A DNA stretch of 64,000 nt. Source: Stenogyne calaminthoides (Eukaryota > Streptophyta > Magnoliopsida > Lamiales > Lamiaceae). Each line of letters opens with the position of its first letter. Position 1 is the stretch's first letter. The stretch spans positions 29,001,698 through 29,065,697 of the forward strand of contig JBBCBC010000026.1 of assembly GCA_037126765.1 (NCBI GenBank). Reading direction: 5' to 3'. Below the pieces are notes generated by a model. It made no database searches. It was not told the origin of the DNA and saw nothing but the letters and a program-made list of their open reading frames with translations. Of the stretch, positions 11,612 to 23,384 are shown piece after piece. Both the position numbers and the translations under genes were made by a program.

Positions 11612-12678
11612 ACTCATACATTTCAACTTCGCTTTATATATTTACAAAGTGAATGATGCTTACAGCATACAGTATAATAAAATGTTGTAGGTCAAATGAT
11701 AATTGAACTCTAGTGTATTCATCACATTCACCAATACTGATTTCTACTATTAAAACTTTGGATTATCCAAACGTTGTCCATCAATGAAGTGGTACGTTGG
11801 TATCAATATAATAAGATTTTAGAAATTCCTCCCACCCCATTACTGCAAGATATGCGTTGCTATTTGCTAGCGGTAAACTCATTCAGCTAATCAACTAAAG
11901 GATGAGAACAACACATATACACCGTATACTTGAAGTTTATTTTTATATGGTCCTAGTTATTTTCTGAAAAAGTATTAGCTGCACAATAATAACTGTTTTC
12001 ACTTTTTTGTTATTTAACAGTATTAGTCGAGCATCAGTTGCATCAATCGAAGTGTTAATCCGCTTTGCAGACTTGTACATCATCGCCTTTAATTTTAATT
12101 TGGTCTTCAATTGAGCCTTCTTTGTAGTGAGGAAATTAAAGCGCTTCGTTTATTTTTGGTCTTTTTTTTACGATTGCATGTATATGACCAGGTATAAAAC
12201 TGATCCAAACAGCTCGGATTTGCTATTAGTTCAAGCTCGAACCTAAGACCTGCAAAAGACATATTTCTAAGTTTCAAGCCTACACCACAAGAACAACCGC
12301 GTGGGTTTAGTTGTGATCCATTATCAATCCTAGTTCGCAATCGCAGTGTATGACCAAGAATGATTCAGTTGATCTATGTAGCCCTAATGATCCCCATAAG
12401 AATTCAATCGCCCTCCGTAAATAAATTCACTATTTACAACAATGATCAAACATTACGATAAAACTGCACCATTCGCAAGGGGTGGGGAGGAAAGTTGAGA
12501 TGAAAGAAATTATTAGGCTTGTAGTATAATAATAACAAATACTGTTAGACAAGTAACTGGCTATTGTGCCTTGCAAATACGGACTTGGACCCCTTCCTGA
12601 TGCGTACAGGAATGGATCCAAAGTCCTGCAAATACACATCGGAAAACACTGCTCAATCAGATAAACGATTGAATATGT
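11612..12678. other. Convergent intergenic region between citrate synthase and elongin-A
   Basis: Holds the 3' ends of two tail-to-tail genes. I see no coding signal. A minus-strand stretch at about 12540-12630 looks mildly protein-like (FGSIPVRIRKG) and may be elongin-A 3' UTR or an alternative terminal exon. Confidence 0.5.
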
Positions 12679-14605
12679 TCAGAATCTTCTCTGAACTGGC
12701 TTGTTGGATGACGAAGAAGCAAATCCAGAAGCAACGATCGTCTTTCCCTTGGAAGGAACACTACTACACAACATTTAAAAAAATCAACATGATTAGATAC
12801 AGTGTGTATATATAGAGAGAAGATAGATCAAAAACAAATCTAATGTGGTTAGATTTGTATTCACCTATGGTTTCTTTGCACGGCCATTCTCTTCATAGCA
12901 GCTGCATTCTTGACCTCTCGACTGCGTACGAAAGAGTAACATTAGGATAAGAACTGAAGATGGTTTCTGGATATGAAGGAAAGTTGCAAGAAAGAATTAT
13001 AACTTCATGAAAAATGTTGCATAAACGCAAATTATTGAACAATCCAGATGGCAAAAACATGACATGGGAATTACCAGTTAATAAATTCAATCTTCGCCTT
13101 CTTCAACAATCTGCTTTTAGTGTTGTATATGTTGTTAGCCGCGGGACCTACAGAAGGTTAAATAAGAAGCTCAAAATCTGCTCTAATGAGTTATTAGTTA
13201 AGCAAGGGAGGAAAAAAAGAAGTACCTCCCCAATAGCTTCTTTTATTGCTAGAAGGTGGAACCTTTGAGCATAGCTTAATTTGTCGACTTTGTTTTTCTA
13301 CAAATTGAGCAGTAAATATAAGTTTCCATCAACCGTAAATCCTAAGGAACGAAAAAAATAACAACAATTTATTCACTAAATCATGGCATTTTTCTCCCAA
13401 TCCCTGGCATGCCAAGTCTTTTTTTCCAATGAGCATCACAACCATTACTAAAAGTATTCTTTTAACACATATTTAGAAACCTAATCTCCCAATAAACACG
13501 ATTATGCACAGATATGATATCATTAGGATGTCCTCCACATAAGAAAAAATAGACAGCACCAAGACATCAAACATATATTAAATATGATACAAAATATGAA
13601 AGATGTGCTTCCACTAGTTGGGTTTGCCAAATGATGACAAATCATAGTGACTCAAAAATAAATGAGAAGTTGGAACAATTTATTCATATTCATTAAACAG
13701 AAAGCATAATATTGCAATAGGAAATGGAAAAAAAGGGGAATAATATCATAAACGGGCAAAGTTATCACCTATCCAAGAAAAATGGAGGGTAACCAGAAGC
13801 ATGATAACAAACATAACAAAGAGGATGAATAAATTTAATTGCAAATGAGCTAGCGACTTTTATTAAAGGCACAAAAAATAGGCCTTCTGTTTCTGTAATT
13901 TGTTCAAATTTGTAGTCCAGAAGGATGGATGCCTTCCTTAACCACGCATTAGTAATCAGCACAGATAACCAAGTATTTGGATTTCAATCAATATCTATGG
14001 TGGAATTTACTTACTAGCATTGCCTTCTTTGTATCGTTGCGATAATTTATCACGAGATTCATTTATTTTGTCTTCACTCTTTTTTAACTTTGCCTGTAAC
14101 AAGATATTACTGATGTAAAATGACACACCAAAAAGATCAAAAATTACAACCATAATCTTCCTAGTGTACTAAAGTGATATACCTCATACAATTTTCTCCA
14201 TGGGAAGGTCTTATTACTCTGTCTCATACTCTCAATTACGCCAGCCATCTTATCCGCGCCAAATTCTTTCTCGAAAAATTTCATCCAATACTTATCTGTA
14301 ACAGGGCTAAGATCTCTATCCTGAAATCAGACCAAAAATAAGTCGAGCTAACGCATAAATATAACCAAAAGACCAAAACAAAAATGAAAACTACAATAAG
14401 TTTCAAAATTGCCACAATTCAGTGACTGGCAAAGTCTTACTTGTGTACGGTCCTCAATGTGAGCCAAATGCTCGATTGTACAATGCGATACAATGCGGTC
14501 TAAGAGATGAGAATCTATGCATCCAACATCTCCTAGATACCTGACATTATCTATAGCCATTCGAACACACAAATCAACGAGGGAGGGCGCTTTACGAATC
14601 ATCAT
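12679..14605 (-). CDS. Elongin-A (transcription elongation factor SIII subunit A) family protein
   Basis: Seven exons in transcription order: 14605-14441, 14320-14183, 14093-14015, 13297-13226, 13147-13075, 12921-12865, 12763-12679, with consistent phase throughout, giving 222 residues. The N-terminus (about residues 4-105) is the elongin-A domain: APSLVDLC, DNVRYLGDVG, a BC-box-like leucine-rich helix, and DLSPVTDKYWMKFFEKEFG. A charged coiled region follows (KLKKSEDKINESRDKL), then the plant-conserved KQSRQIKLCSKVPPSSNKRS block and a basic C-terminus ending RRF. Animal elongin-A promotes RNA polymerase II elongation and recruits elongin B/C to a ubiquitin ligase; the role of the plant protein is little known. 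A 5'-UTR intron probably ends at about 14636 (TGTAG acceptor). ATG at 14605 is followed at once by a second ATG at 14602. Confidence 0.88.
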
Positions 14606-16172
14606 TCAATACTAGTGTTCCCACCCCTACAAATATTAAAGGAGAAATAACATCAATTTTTAGTTCATCTAATCAACAAAAACAAGAATTCAGAGAGAAA
14701 AAAATCAAATTTTAGTTAATCTAATCAACAAAAACAAGAATTCAGAGAGAAAAGAATCAATTTTTAGTTAATCTAATCAACAAAAAACATGAATTCAGAG
14801 AGAAAAGAATCGATTTTTAGTTAATCTAATTAACAAAAAAACTAGAATTCAGAAGTTTTACTTCATATTTGCAATCATTGTTCACAATTTCTTTGCAATA
14901 AAGCTTATTTTTTGTCAAACCTCCACAAAATCCGCATACTCTCACATACTAAAAAGGGCCATTTCAAAATCCCAGTCCTCATATACACAGAATTTAACAA
15001 TCTACTTTAAAAAAAAAAAAAAAAAAAAAACAGTAATCAATTCCGAAAACCCAATTGTTCAACTTCAAGAATTATATCCCAAAATACCAGATCAATTCCT
15101 CTATTAAATTACAGAACTAAACAAATAAACGCAATTAAACAAAAAGCTGCGAGAATCACAAAACAAAAAAAGAAAAAGAGAAAAAGAAAACACACATACA
15201 ATCGAGATAAACCGTTAAAGGGTACCGTTGATGTGATCGGAGATGATTGATTGCAAACTTGCAGCAGCGTAAAAATGAAGGAGATCTGCGTTCAACAAGA
15301 TCAGATTTTCTCGGTTTTCATTATTTCTCTTTTTTCTTTTTCTTTTTTGTTGGATCAGGTGGTTATTGTTTAAATTCTTTTTAACTTTTGTTTGAATTCT
15401 TTTTTTAAATTGTGTTTAAATTCTTTTTTTCATTAAAAGAGTATATTCCTTTTATAGATATATAAAACATTATAAAAGATGGTTTTAACTTTTAACTGTT
15501 TTTTAGGATTAAAATAAATAAATAAAATTGACCTTGTCTTCTTTTAGTTAAAACGAAATTACCGCTGAATTTAATAGAATCCTATTCCCAGTTCTATTTT
15601 AAGTCTCTCAGAATAAAGTACAACAACGAATCTATAGATGTGGATTTAGTACAAATCTCTGTCTAGTCTTAGCTTTTGGACTTTTTTTTCCTTTCAAAGA
15701 TTCTTGCTAGAAGAAGCAATGAAAAATAATAGTGGTAAAGAGAATTATTGTTTGTATTTATGAACTTCAAACTTAATATTCTTTTCAATTTGTTTCAGTT
15801 TAAAAAAAAAAAATCGACTTTGAAATTAACATACCAACATGAGTCTTTTATCAGCAGGGAAAAATAAAATGATACTGGAATTTCCTATTTCAAATTATAT
15901 TCTCTTATTGAGCATTGAAATACAAAACTGAACCATTTGCATGAATCCGAATGCATTTCAACCAACTACATTAATCTCCACAATCCTAAAAATTGAATTT
16001 CCATGTCAAAAATTACATAAAATAGGAAATAAAAAATGGTTATTGGCAGTCCCCCCAGACTTCCAGTTTGGCATATGAATGTATTACATTTTCTTTGCCA
16101 TAACAGAATTGGAGAAATCTCTTTGATGGATCTTATTCTTGCTTGAAGCTTCCTTGCAGAACTGAACGGCGA
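14606..16172. other. Elongin-A 5' UTR/promoter and spacer to GatA 3' end
   Basis: From 14606 to about 15240 lies the likely 5'-UTR intron and leader of elongin-A. Within it a short unit (TCAATTTTTAGTTAATCTAA-like, followed by an AACAAGAATTCAGAGAGAAA-like part) is repeated about four times at 14650-14855. The remainder to 16172 is AT-rich, with poly-A and poly-T runs and no coding signal, and includes the GatA 3' UTR. Confidence 0.5.
14650..14855. repeat. Short tandem repeat, about four units of 55-65 bp
   Basis: Successive copies of a unit containing AGTTAATCTAATCAACAAAA and GAATTCAGAGAGAAAA, with small indels. It lies in the presumed 5'-UTR intron of the elongin-A gene. Confidence 0.75.
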
Positions 16173-19100
16173 TTAATAAGTCCAATCATCAGCTACGAGT
16201 GGAGGAATGAAGGAACAACCCTGTCGAGTTTGCTCGAAGATGTGGCCTATTCTCAGCAACTTCTCCTGCAATATACTATCATAAGTCAATATATAGAGTT
16301 GAATTAAACATATTTTCATATCATAAATCTAAGGGGCTGTTTTGAAACTCAACTTGGACTCAAGAAGCGCCTTTTTTTTTTACAGAAGCTGAGTCACACC
16401 AACTTCTGAAAAAAGCGCTTCTGCACTGTTTCCTAGAGAGTGAAAACAGCCCCTAATTATCTTGAGAGCTTAATAGCAACTAACCCAATCCTATTCAATC
16501 TATTATCCACATTAAGCCCAAACCAGCATCTTACACATGAACAAAAATATTGGTCATGATTGAAGCTTTTGTAATTTTAGGCCAAGATCTACCTTGAATG
16601 GAATTATTGAATATTTTTTCCAAAGAATAAAGTTTTTTTGATTTACCTCATCGAATGGTGCTCCAATCATTTGAAATCCAACAGGAAGGCCTCCTTCAAC
16701 AACTCCACATGGTAAAACCAGAGCAGGGAGACCAGCCAAGTTCACATTAACCTGTATTAATTCCAAAACATCAATAAATTAGAAGTGACGAACTCAGAGG
16801 TATTGCAAAATTCAAATTCAGGTTTGTAGTTTTTTAAAACAATTGACCAAGGATCAAAGAAGAAATGTAATTATAGAAACTCACAGTCATTATATCTCCT
16901 GCATACATGGCCAATGGATCATTTTTCTTCTCACCTGAACATAGACATAGTACCAATTATATTATGAATATCTTCAAGTTGACCAAAATAAATAAAAAAA
17001 GAGAAAGGCATACCGAAAGGGGGGATAAAAGGATATCATAAGGTGAAGAAGTGAAAAGTTGCAAGTGTAGTACCAATCTTATAAGCTACTGATGGAGCAG
17101 CAGGAGATATCAAGATATCGTTTTTGTCCAAAGCTTCCTTGAAGCTATTTCGTATTACAGTCCTGACCTGAAATACCAGCATATTATCAGCTTTCAATCA
17201 TGCGATAAATGCACTACCTCCATAAAACAAAACAACACTACAACCTTTTAAATAATATTTAATCAGACAACGACACCAAATTACTTCTAGGGCCTATAGC
17301 TGACCATTTTATTGTACTACAATGTAAAAATGCCATGTTCAAATGGATTGATCCCAAAAAAGGGGTATAATATTCGAGTATTAAAGTTGTAGCAATAACG
17401 AATGATAAAAAAATCAAAGCAATTATTGGTAAACCTGCTGGGCACGCTTGTAATATGCATCATAATAACCAGCAGAAAGAGCATATGTGCCCATCAGAAT
17501 TCTCATTTTAACCTGTAATAATGAAGTATATGTTGTCAAGTCAATAGTAGGAAAATTTTGTTTCAGCCACAAATAACTGAATAGGGTAAGAAAATGTCAA
17601 AAGCAAGATTTCGCACCTCAGAACCCAAACCTTGAGCACGGGAATCCCCATAAAGAGCTTTGAGCTCATCACCAAAAACTTGATTTCCGTATCTGCAAAT
17701 TCAGGGGATAGGGTTAAAAACTATTTTTTTTAAAAGTTATTTCTATTGGTAAATAAAGATTCCTTTCCTCCCTCCCTCTCTCTACCCATTTGTATGTTTT
17801 TTAAACATGCCTATAATTGAAAATTCAAATTATTAGTTAGAACAGACCAAGTTTACAATATAACCTGACACCGTCATAGCGAGATAAATTTGATGATGAT
17901 TCAGATGAAGCAAGAATGTAATATGCTGGCAATCCAAGGGAAAATGATGGCAATGCAACCTGAATATCCAAAAATGAATGTGACAATAAGACATCTGACA
18001 TTCTTCTGCAGTGATAAAGTCACAAAGAACATGTTATTTACCACTATACATGCGAAAAATATACCTCTGATACAGTACATCCAAGTCCTTCTAAATGTGA
18101 AACAGCACCACGGACTGAAGAAATTACTTCAGAATCAACCCCACTTTCGAGGGTTTCATGAATAACACCAACCTTCAGTCCTTTCAAGGGTTTAGATTCC
18201 ATGTAATCTACAGGAACAAACTGGGATGCATAGTTTGGGACTTCCTGAAACGTAAAAAAAAAAAAAAAAAAAAAAAAAATCAGCAGATTGATAAGCTTAT
18301 TGTATATCTAATGATCTGAAACACTAATCTAAGAGATATGAACTTGAAAAAATTCCACGTTGATTTTCTACAGAGATAGGAATCTGAAACTTCGAATTTT
18401 GTTTGTGATATTTTAGATATGTAAGATGGCAATATATGCTATAATCTGAAGATTGTCTTAAGTCTGTGCATGTATATAGCAATTCCTCTTCCAGCTAAAA
18501 GGTAGAGCAAAATTTAGGGTAGTTTTAATCTGGGATTTGAAAACCGGATTTGGGATTTTGAAATCTAAATCCATTTCTACTTTGGCATTTTAAAATCCGA
18601 TTTTTTAATACCTGATAAATCCACCTAACAAATACCTATAAACCCTATAAATAACATTTTTTTCTACACCACACTGGAACACTTTCTCCAATATATGATT
18701 TTTTTGGTTCCCACTCTTATTTTATTTATCACTTTTCACACCTTTTATTCTCACTTTTGCAACTTCCATAAAAACACACAAATTATTACACAATCATTCA
18801 ACCATTACAATTACAATCAATATAATATACAGCATCACACATTCTTACACACAAATTTGACAAAATGTTAAATCCTACCATATTTAAATTTCAAAACAAA
18901 CACACACTACTACTATTTATGAAGATTTTTGAATCCACTAGATTTTGAAATCCAGATGTCAAAACCCTCTAAATCCCAAATCAACCATACCGTCAGGGCC
19001 CTGATGTTATTAAATACCTTTCTCATTTTAAAGACAAAATGATAAAAATACAAGTGATTTTTAATGCAGCATAAAGGATTTAGAACTGTACTCGTGTGCT

Positions 19101-20467
19101 ACTCGTTGCATCAAACTTATCATATCCCGAGATTGTTTGGAGGAGAATTCCTGCGTCCGCAACTGATGAACCAAAGCATCCAATAACATCCAAGGAGGAA
19201 GCATAAGCCACAAGCCCAAATCTTGAGACTCGCCCATATGTTGGCTTGAGTCCCACTACACCACAGAAAGATGCTGGTTGCCTCACACTTCCACCGGTAT
19301 CACTTCCCAATGCCACCATGCATTGTCTAGCAGAAACAGCTGCAGCTGAACCCCCTGACGACCCTCCTGGTACCCGTGACAAATCCCAAGGATTGGCTGT
19401 CACCTAATGAATATGAAGATGCGTCACCTGAGTAAACCATGTATCGTTACAGATTGTAAAATTGGACTGATTATTTATTTTTAAATTCATCATCTCAGAT
19501 AAAAGAAGTAGTGGCATATGAATAGATGTCCAATTCATCAAAATAGCATCTCATGATTGACATCTCCTATACTAATTTGGGACATTTACTTGTGCTAATC
19601 ATAATGCGCGCTTAATTCAACAGCAAAATTCAGTATATATTGCTTAAGTGACACTTTCCATTACCCATGAACTAATATGTCCTAATGCTGCACATGCATT
19701 GAAGTATATAACTATGCAAAATTGCAAATGCAATGCAAGACCTAAAAGGATTGCAACCCTCTTTCAAAGCTTAACTGTAGAACACCAATCTTGACATTAT
19801 ATGGATTTCTGAAATTTGTAATTTTGCTAAATACAAATAGATGCCAAGACCTAATTCATATGATCATATCTCAACAATTAAAATATCGAATCAAAATCAA
19901 ACTTAATTTCCAAAACGAATTACCAACACTAACCTGATATCCCGATCCCTCCGTTGTACTTCCCATGCCAAACTCATCCAAATTGGTCTTCCCAACAATA
20001 ATAGCCCCACTTTCCCTCATCTTCCGCACCGCCGTCGCATCAAACGGCGGCCGATAATTTTCCAAAAGCTTCGACCCCGCAGTGGACGGCATATCGCTTG
20101 TGCAAATATTATCCTTAACTCCGACTAAAACCCCAGCCAACGGGCCCACCTCCTCATTGTTCTTAATCCTATTATCCAGCTCCTCGGCCTGTTTCAATAC
20201 GGCGTCGTCGGGAGAGACGTAGAGGAAACTGCTCAATTGGGGCTCGTTGCGTCGGAGGCGGTGGAGAAATGACTTGGCGAGGTCCACGGCGGAGGTCTGA
20301 CGGGAAATTAGGGATGTGCGGGTGGTGATGATTTGGGAGTGCGGCGGCGGAGAGGCGGCTGAGGTGGGAATTGCGGAGGTGTGGAGGCATTTAAGGGTGG
20401 TGGTGGTTGCGGCGGTGGCCGGAGAGTGGCGGAGGAGGCGCGGGGTTTGGGCGGATGCGGATAGCAT
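16173..20467 (-). CDS. GATA: Glutamyl-tRNA(Gln) amidotransferase subunit A, chloroplastic/mitochondrial
   Basis: GatA is the amidase subunit of the organellar GatCAB complex, which turns Glu-tRNA(Gln) into Gln-tRNA(Gln). Ten exons in transcription order: 20467-19934, 19403-19092, 18244-18065, 17959-17865, 17692-17617, 17512-17435, 17167-17074, 16934-16885, 16751-16647, 16265-16173, all in phase, 538 residues, the usual plant length. Residues 1 to about 50 form a Ser/Thr/Arg-rich transit peptide. The Ser-cisSer-Lys triad of amidases is intact: Lys118 in GVKDN, Ser193 in GGSSGGSA and Ser217 in GSDTGGSVR. The C-terminal NVNLAGLPALVLPCG and PVGFQMIGAPFDE blocks are canonical. An in-frame ATG at 20566 would add 33 residues. 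I favour 20467 because the transit peptide starts there, but the longer form cannot be excluded. Introns carry two MITEs (16333-16453 and 18521-18989). Confidence 0.95.
16333..16453. mobile_element. Tourist-like (PIF/Harbinger) MITE in the last GatA intron
   Basis: A 121-bp element with inverted ends GGGGCTGTTTT and AAAACAGCCCC and a TAA target duplication on both sides (16330-16332 and 16454-16456). It lies within the intron 16266-16646. Confidence 0.88.
18521..18989. mobile_element. Putative MITE in GatA intron 2
   Basis: About 470 bp bounded by an imperfect inverted pair, AGTTTTAATCTGGGATTTGA on the left and AAATCCCAAATCAACCAT on the right. Internal copies of GGATTT/AAATCC lie near both ends. 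Superfamily not determined because no clear target duplication is visible. Confidence 0.6.
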
Positions 20468-21981
20468 TTTTGCTCGGGTGGGTGGAGAAATCAGGGGTTT
20501 TGCGGCAGCGCCTAAATCCTGATCGTTTAGAAATGGAGATTTTCTTTTTGGTCCTTTAGGTTTCAACTTGCTGTGAAAATTATCCCAGAGTTTTAATAAA
20601 AAAACTTAAATTAATTTAATAAAGGATTTGAGTTTACGTTAAGAATTAGCTTTTTGTTTATTGTTAATATTTTATTTGAATTTATTCTGACATAAAATTC
20701 TAATTTAATTTAATTTAATTTTAGAAGGTTGGGATTGGTAGTACTATTTTTTTTAAGACCAACAAACCATTCATAAATTTCCTAGTTTACACAAGCTATT
20801 AGTATTATAAAACTTTCTTCCTTTTTCTATATATTTTTTAAACTATTCACTTGGATGAACCTACTTTCTTTAAAAAAAAAAAAAACTACTAAGAAAGCAT
20901 TTTATAAGTGCACAAAATATTTTAAATAAAAGTTAAAATAAATTCACTTTGTGTTTATGTCAAAAATATTGCACAAAAAATTAAAAAAATATAATAATAT
21001 TTGTTTCAAATACATTTTTACATAATGATATATATTAACTTATCCTAACCAAAAAAAACTCTTTAAGATTGCAGCTTACAATTAAATACAAAATAACTGC
21101 ACATACGAAAGTACATTTGCATTTTTTTATGAAATTTTGGCTGTACATGCATTTTCGTTTGTACCTATTAGCAATTTGCATAAAAAAATTATACTTATTA
21201 ATAATTTTCCTCCTCCGACTCCAGCTTCAATTGGTTCCAACTTCCAAGTTTGGTTTGCCAAGAGTTTATTTTCGTTTATATTCACAGTAACTATCATGTG
21301 CAACAGCTCATCAGTTCAGAGTTACACATGCTAGGAATATCTTTAATTTCTCCAATTTGTTAGGAATTAAGTTGCAGTGTGTTTGTTTATACATTCTAAA
21401 CTTCATTAATTCATGAAGGTCAATGTAACAAATCTTAAATTACTGACAAATTAATTTGACACTCGTCATGTATTGTTATTTGGCTGGTTTGAAGTGGTCT
21501 TCTAATATTAAGGAATATATATATTCATACTGTGTCAACAATTAATGAAATTGCACGAAGAACCATTTAGTAACCCTTGATCAGTAATTACTGATATGTA
21601 TTAGCATGACAAATACTTGCTTGCACTCTTTGCACCAATTTGAATTTGTGCAATTGATTTTTTTTTTTAATTCAATTTTTTCTCCAACCCGATTTGACCC
21701 GAACCCATGCTCGAGTGGTTCATTGTTCAGCTCGACCCAAATAGTTTATGATTTAGGGTATAGAATTTGAGGTTTAGGGTTCATGGTTCATCCAAATTAA
21801 AATTGAATGCACGTGGTGCACACAAGCACTCTATTAGCAATTTAGCGTATGATAATGAATCTATATTTTAATTTGCGAGTGCATGTCAGTGAGTGCTTGT
21901 TTTATGCTTGTGTTAATGATTGTGAATGTATTTTACAATATATTAGTATATGTGTATGTGACAGTACTGATTGTCATGTTG
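20468..21981. other. GatA promoter and AT-rich intergenic region
   Basis: No coding signal apart from the alternative in-frame GatA upstream ATG at 20566. The rest is AT-rich spacer; short open stretches near 21070-21330 and 21850-22030 do not look like protein. Confidence 0.5.
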
Positions 21982-22350
21982 TTTTTTTTTATCAGAAAAA
22001 AGAGTATTATTATACCAACCGAACAGGAATATAAGAAATATTCCAGTTTGTTAAGAGAGTATTACATAAGCTTGTTACACCAGAAAGAACAACACCTAAC
22101 AAAAGAGAACAATACAAACCCAGAACTGTTTATGAACCAATTTCCACACCAATCCCTCTCGGATTCTCGAGCCAGATAACAAAAGGTGGAATCCGAAACT
22201 TGCCTTTTCTAACGGAGAGCCACGACCAAGTTCTTGCAATAATTTCATCCCATACTTTCGTTGAATCCGTCTCAATGTTATAAAAAAGAACCTAATTCCT
22301 AGTTTTCCAAATTGACCAAATGACACCCAATTCAGATCGAATCCGATTTT
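21982..22350 (-). mobile_element. 5'-truncated LINE (L1-type) 3' end
   Basis: The minus strand reads as the terminal part of a plant LINE reverse-transcriptase ORF. It has a WSIWKTRN-like motif, STKVWDEIIARTWSWLSVRK, and then PPFVIWLENPRGIG. The frame is interrupted by a stop inside the first motif. The element ends in a T-run on the plus strand (21982-21990), equal to a poly-A tail on the minus strand, as expected for a retroposed, 5'-truncated copy. Confidence 0.8.
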
Positions 22351-23384
22351 TTTTTTTTTTTAAAATTTTGAAGAGTGTTTGTTTTAGTGTGGGTAGTGGG
22401 TACGTATTTATGATTTAGTCACTACTATATACAGTATACAACTTAGAGAATAATAATGAATATTTGAAGTTTATTTAAAAATTTGAATTATTAACTAAAC
22501 ATGATTAAATAAAGTTGAATTTCCAAATTCTTATTAAAACCCCTCTATCCAAGCACTACTATGCATAATAATCTGAACTTGACAGCTAGTTGCTATTTGT
22601 CCTCTCATAATATATATTGAAAACCTTTTTAATTTTTTCCTGTAAGATAAAAAAAATTTACAATTGATATATGGATTTGAGATTTAAATCAAAAATCACG
22701 AGAACGGTCAAACTTTATTAAAAAACGATATATCATTTTTGGGGCGTGTGATACACGCATCAATTTAGTCCCAAAATTAGGAGGGCGGCGTCAAATACCC
22801 CAAAACGATGTCATTTTTTGGGGCGCCAAAAAACCCATCGATTTAGTCCCAAATTAGGGGGGTATCACACGCGGCAAAAACGACGGCTTTTGGGGGCGAT
22901 TTGAAACTAAATTCGAAAAAATCGACAAAAAAAAACATACAGGACTAAAATTGAAACAAGTGATATATACGGGACCTTTTCAATAAAGGTGTAAAGATAC
23001 GGAACCTTTTGATTTAAATCCCTATCACCTTCTGTAACTGTAACTATATATTTTCTATTTTATTTGCAACCCTTAATATTATTTTATGTCACACTGATTC
23101 TCACGTTCTGTAATTTGATTCCATGTGGATATTATTTTACTCGATTTCATAAATCATTTTGATGCCATATTTTTATTTTTCAACGCCCCGGCTTTTAGCA
23201 TGGACAATTATTAATAATGTAAATTAATCAGAAATTGCCTGGATGCTCCCGTTTCTGAGTTGTTAATTTCATGAAGTATTGGTCGGTGTGTATTAACGGC
23301 TAAACCATTGGTTATAAAACCTTAATAAACGTAAATGAAACTTAATTAGCTAATTAAATTCCCAATTTCTCTCTCATTTCTCTG
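22351..23384. other. Intergenic, includes an inverted-repeat element at 22681-23020
   Basis: No gene signal. The stretch 22681-23020 is bounded by GATTTAAATCAAAA and its inverted copy TTTTGATTTAAATC. It contains G-rich patches with near-repeated TCGATTTAGTCCCAAATTAG-like units, so it is probably a MITE-like element. The rest is the TBL gene promoter. Confidence 0.5.
22681..23020. repeat. Inverted-repeat-bounded element of unknown class
   Basis: A 14-bp perfect terminal inverted pair encloses about 310 bp holding several copies of a TTTGGGGCG-like motif. I see no convincing target-site duplication, so class is open. Confidence 0.5.

Noticed and set aside
12430..12639. Minus-strand stretch that could be an extra terminal exon of elongin-A (FGSIPVRIRKG)
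   Set aside because: The model with all phases consistent already ends at 12679 with the RRF terminus; joining this stretch needs a poor donor. Kept only as a remark.
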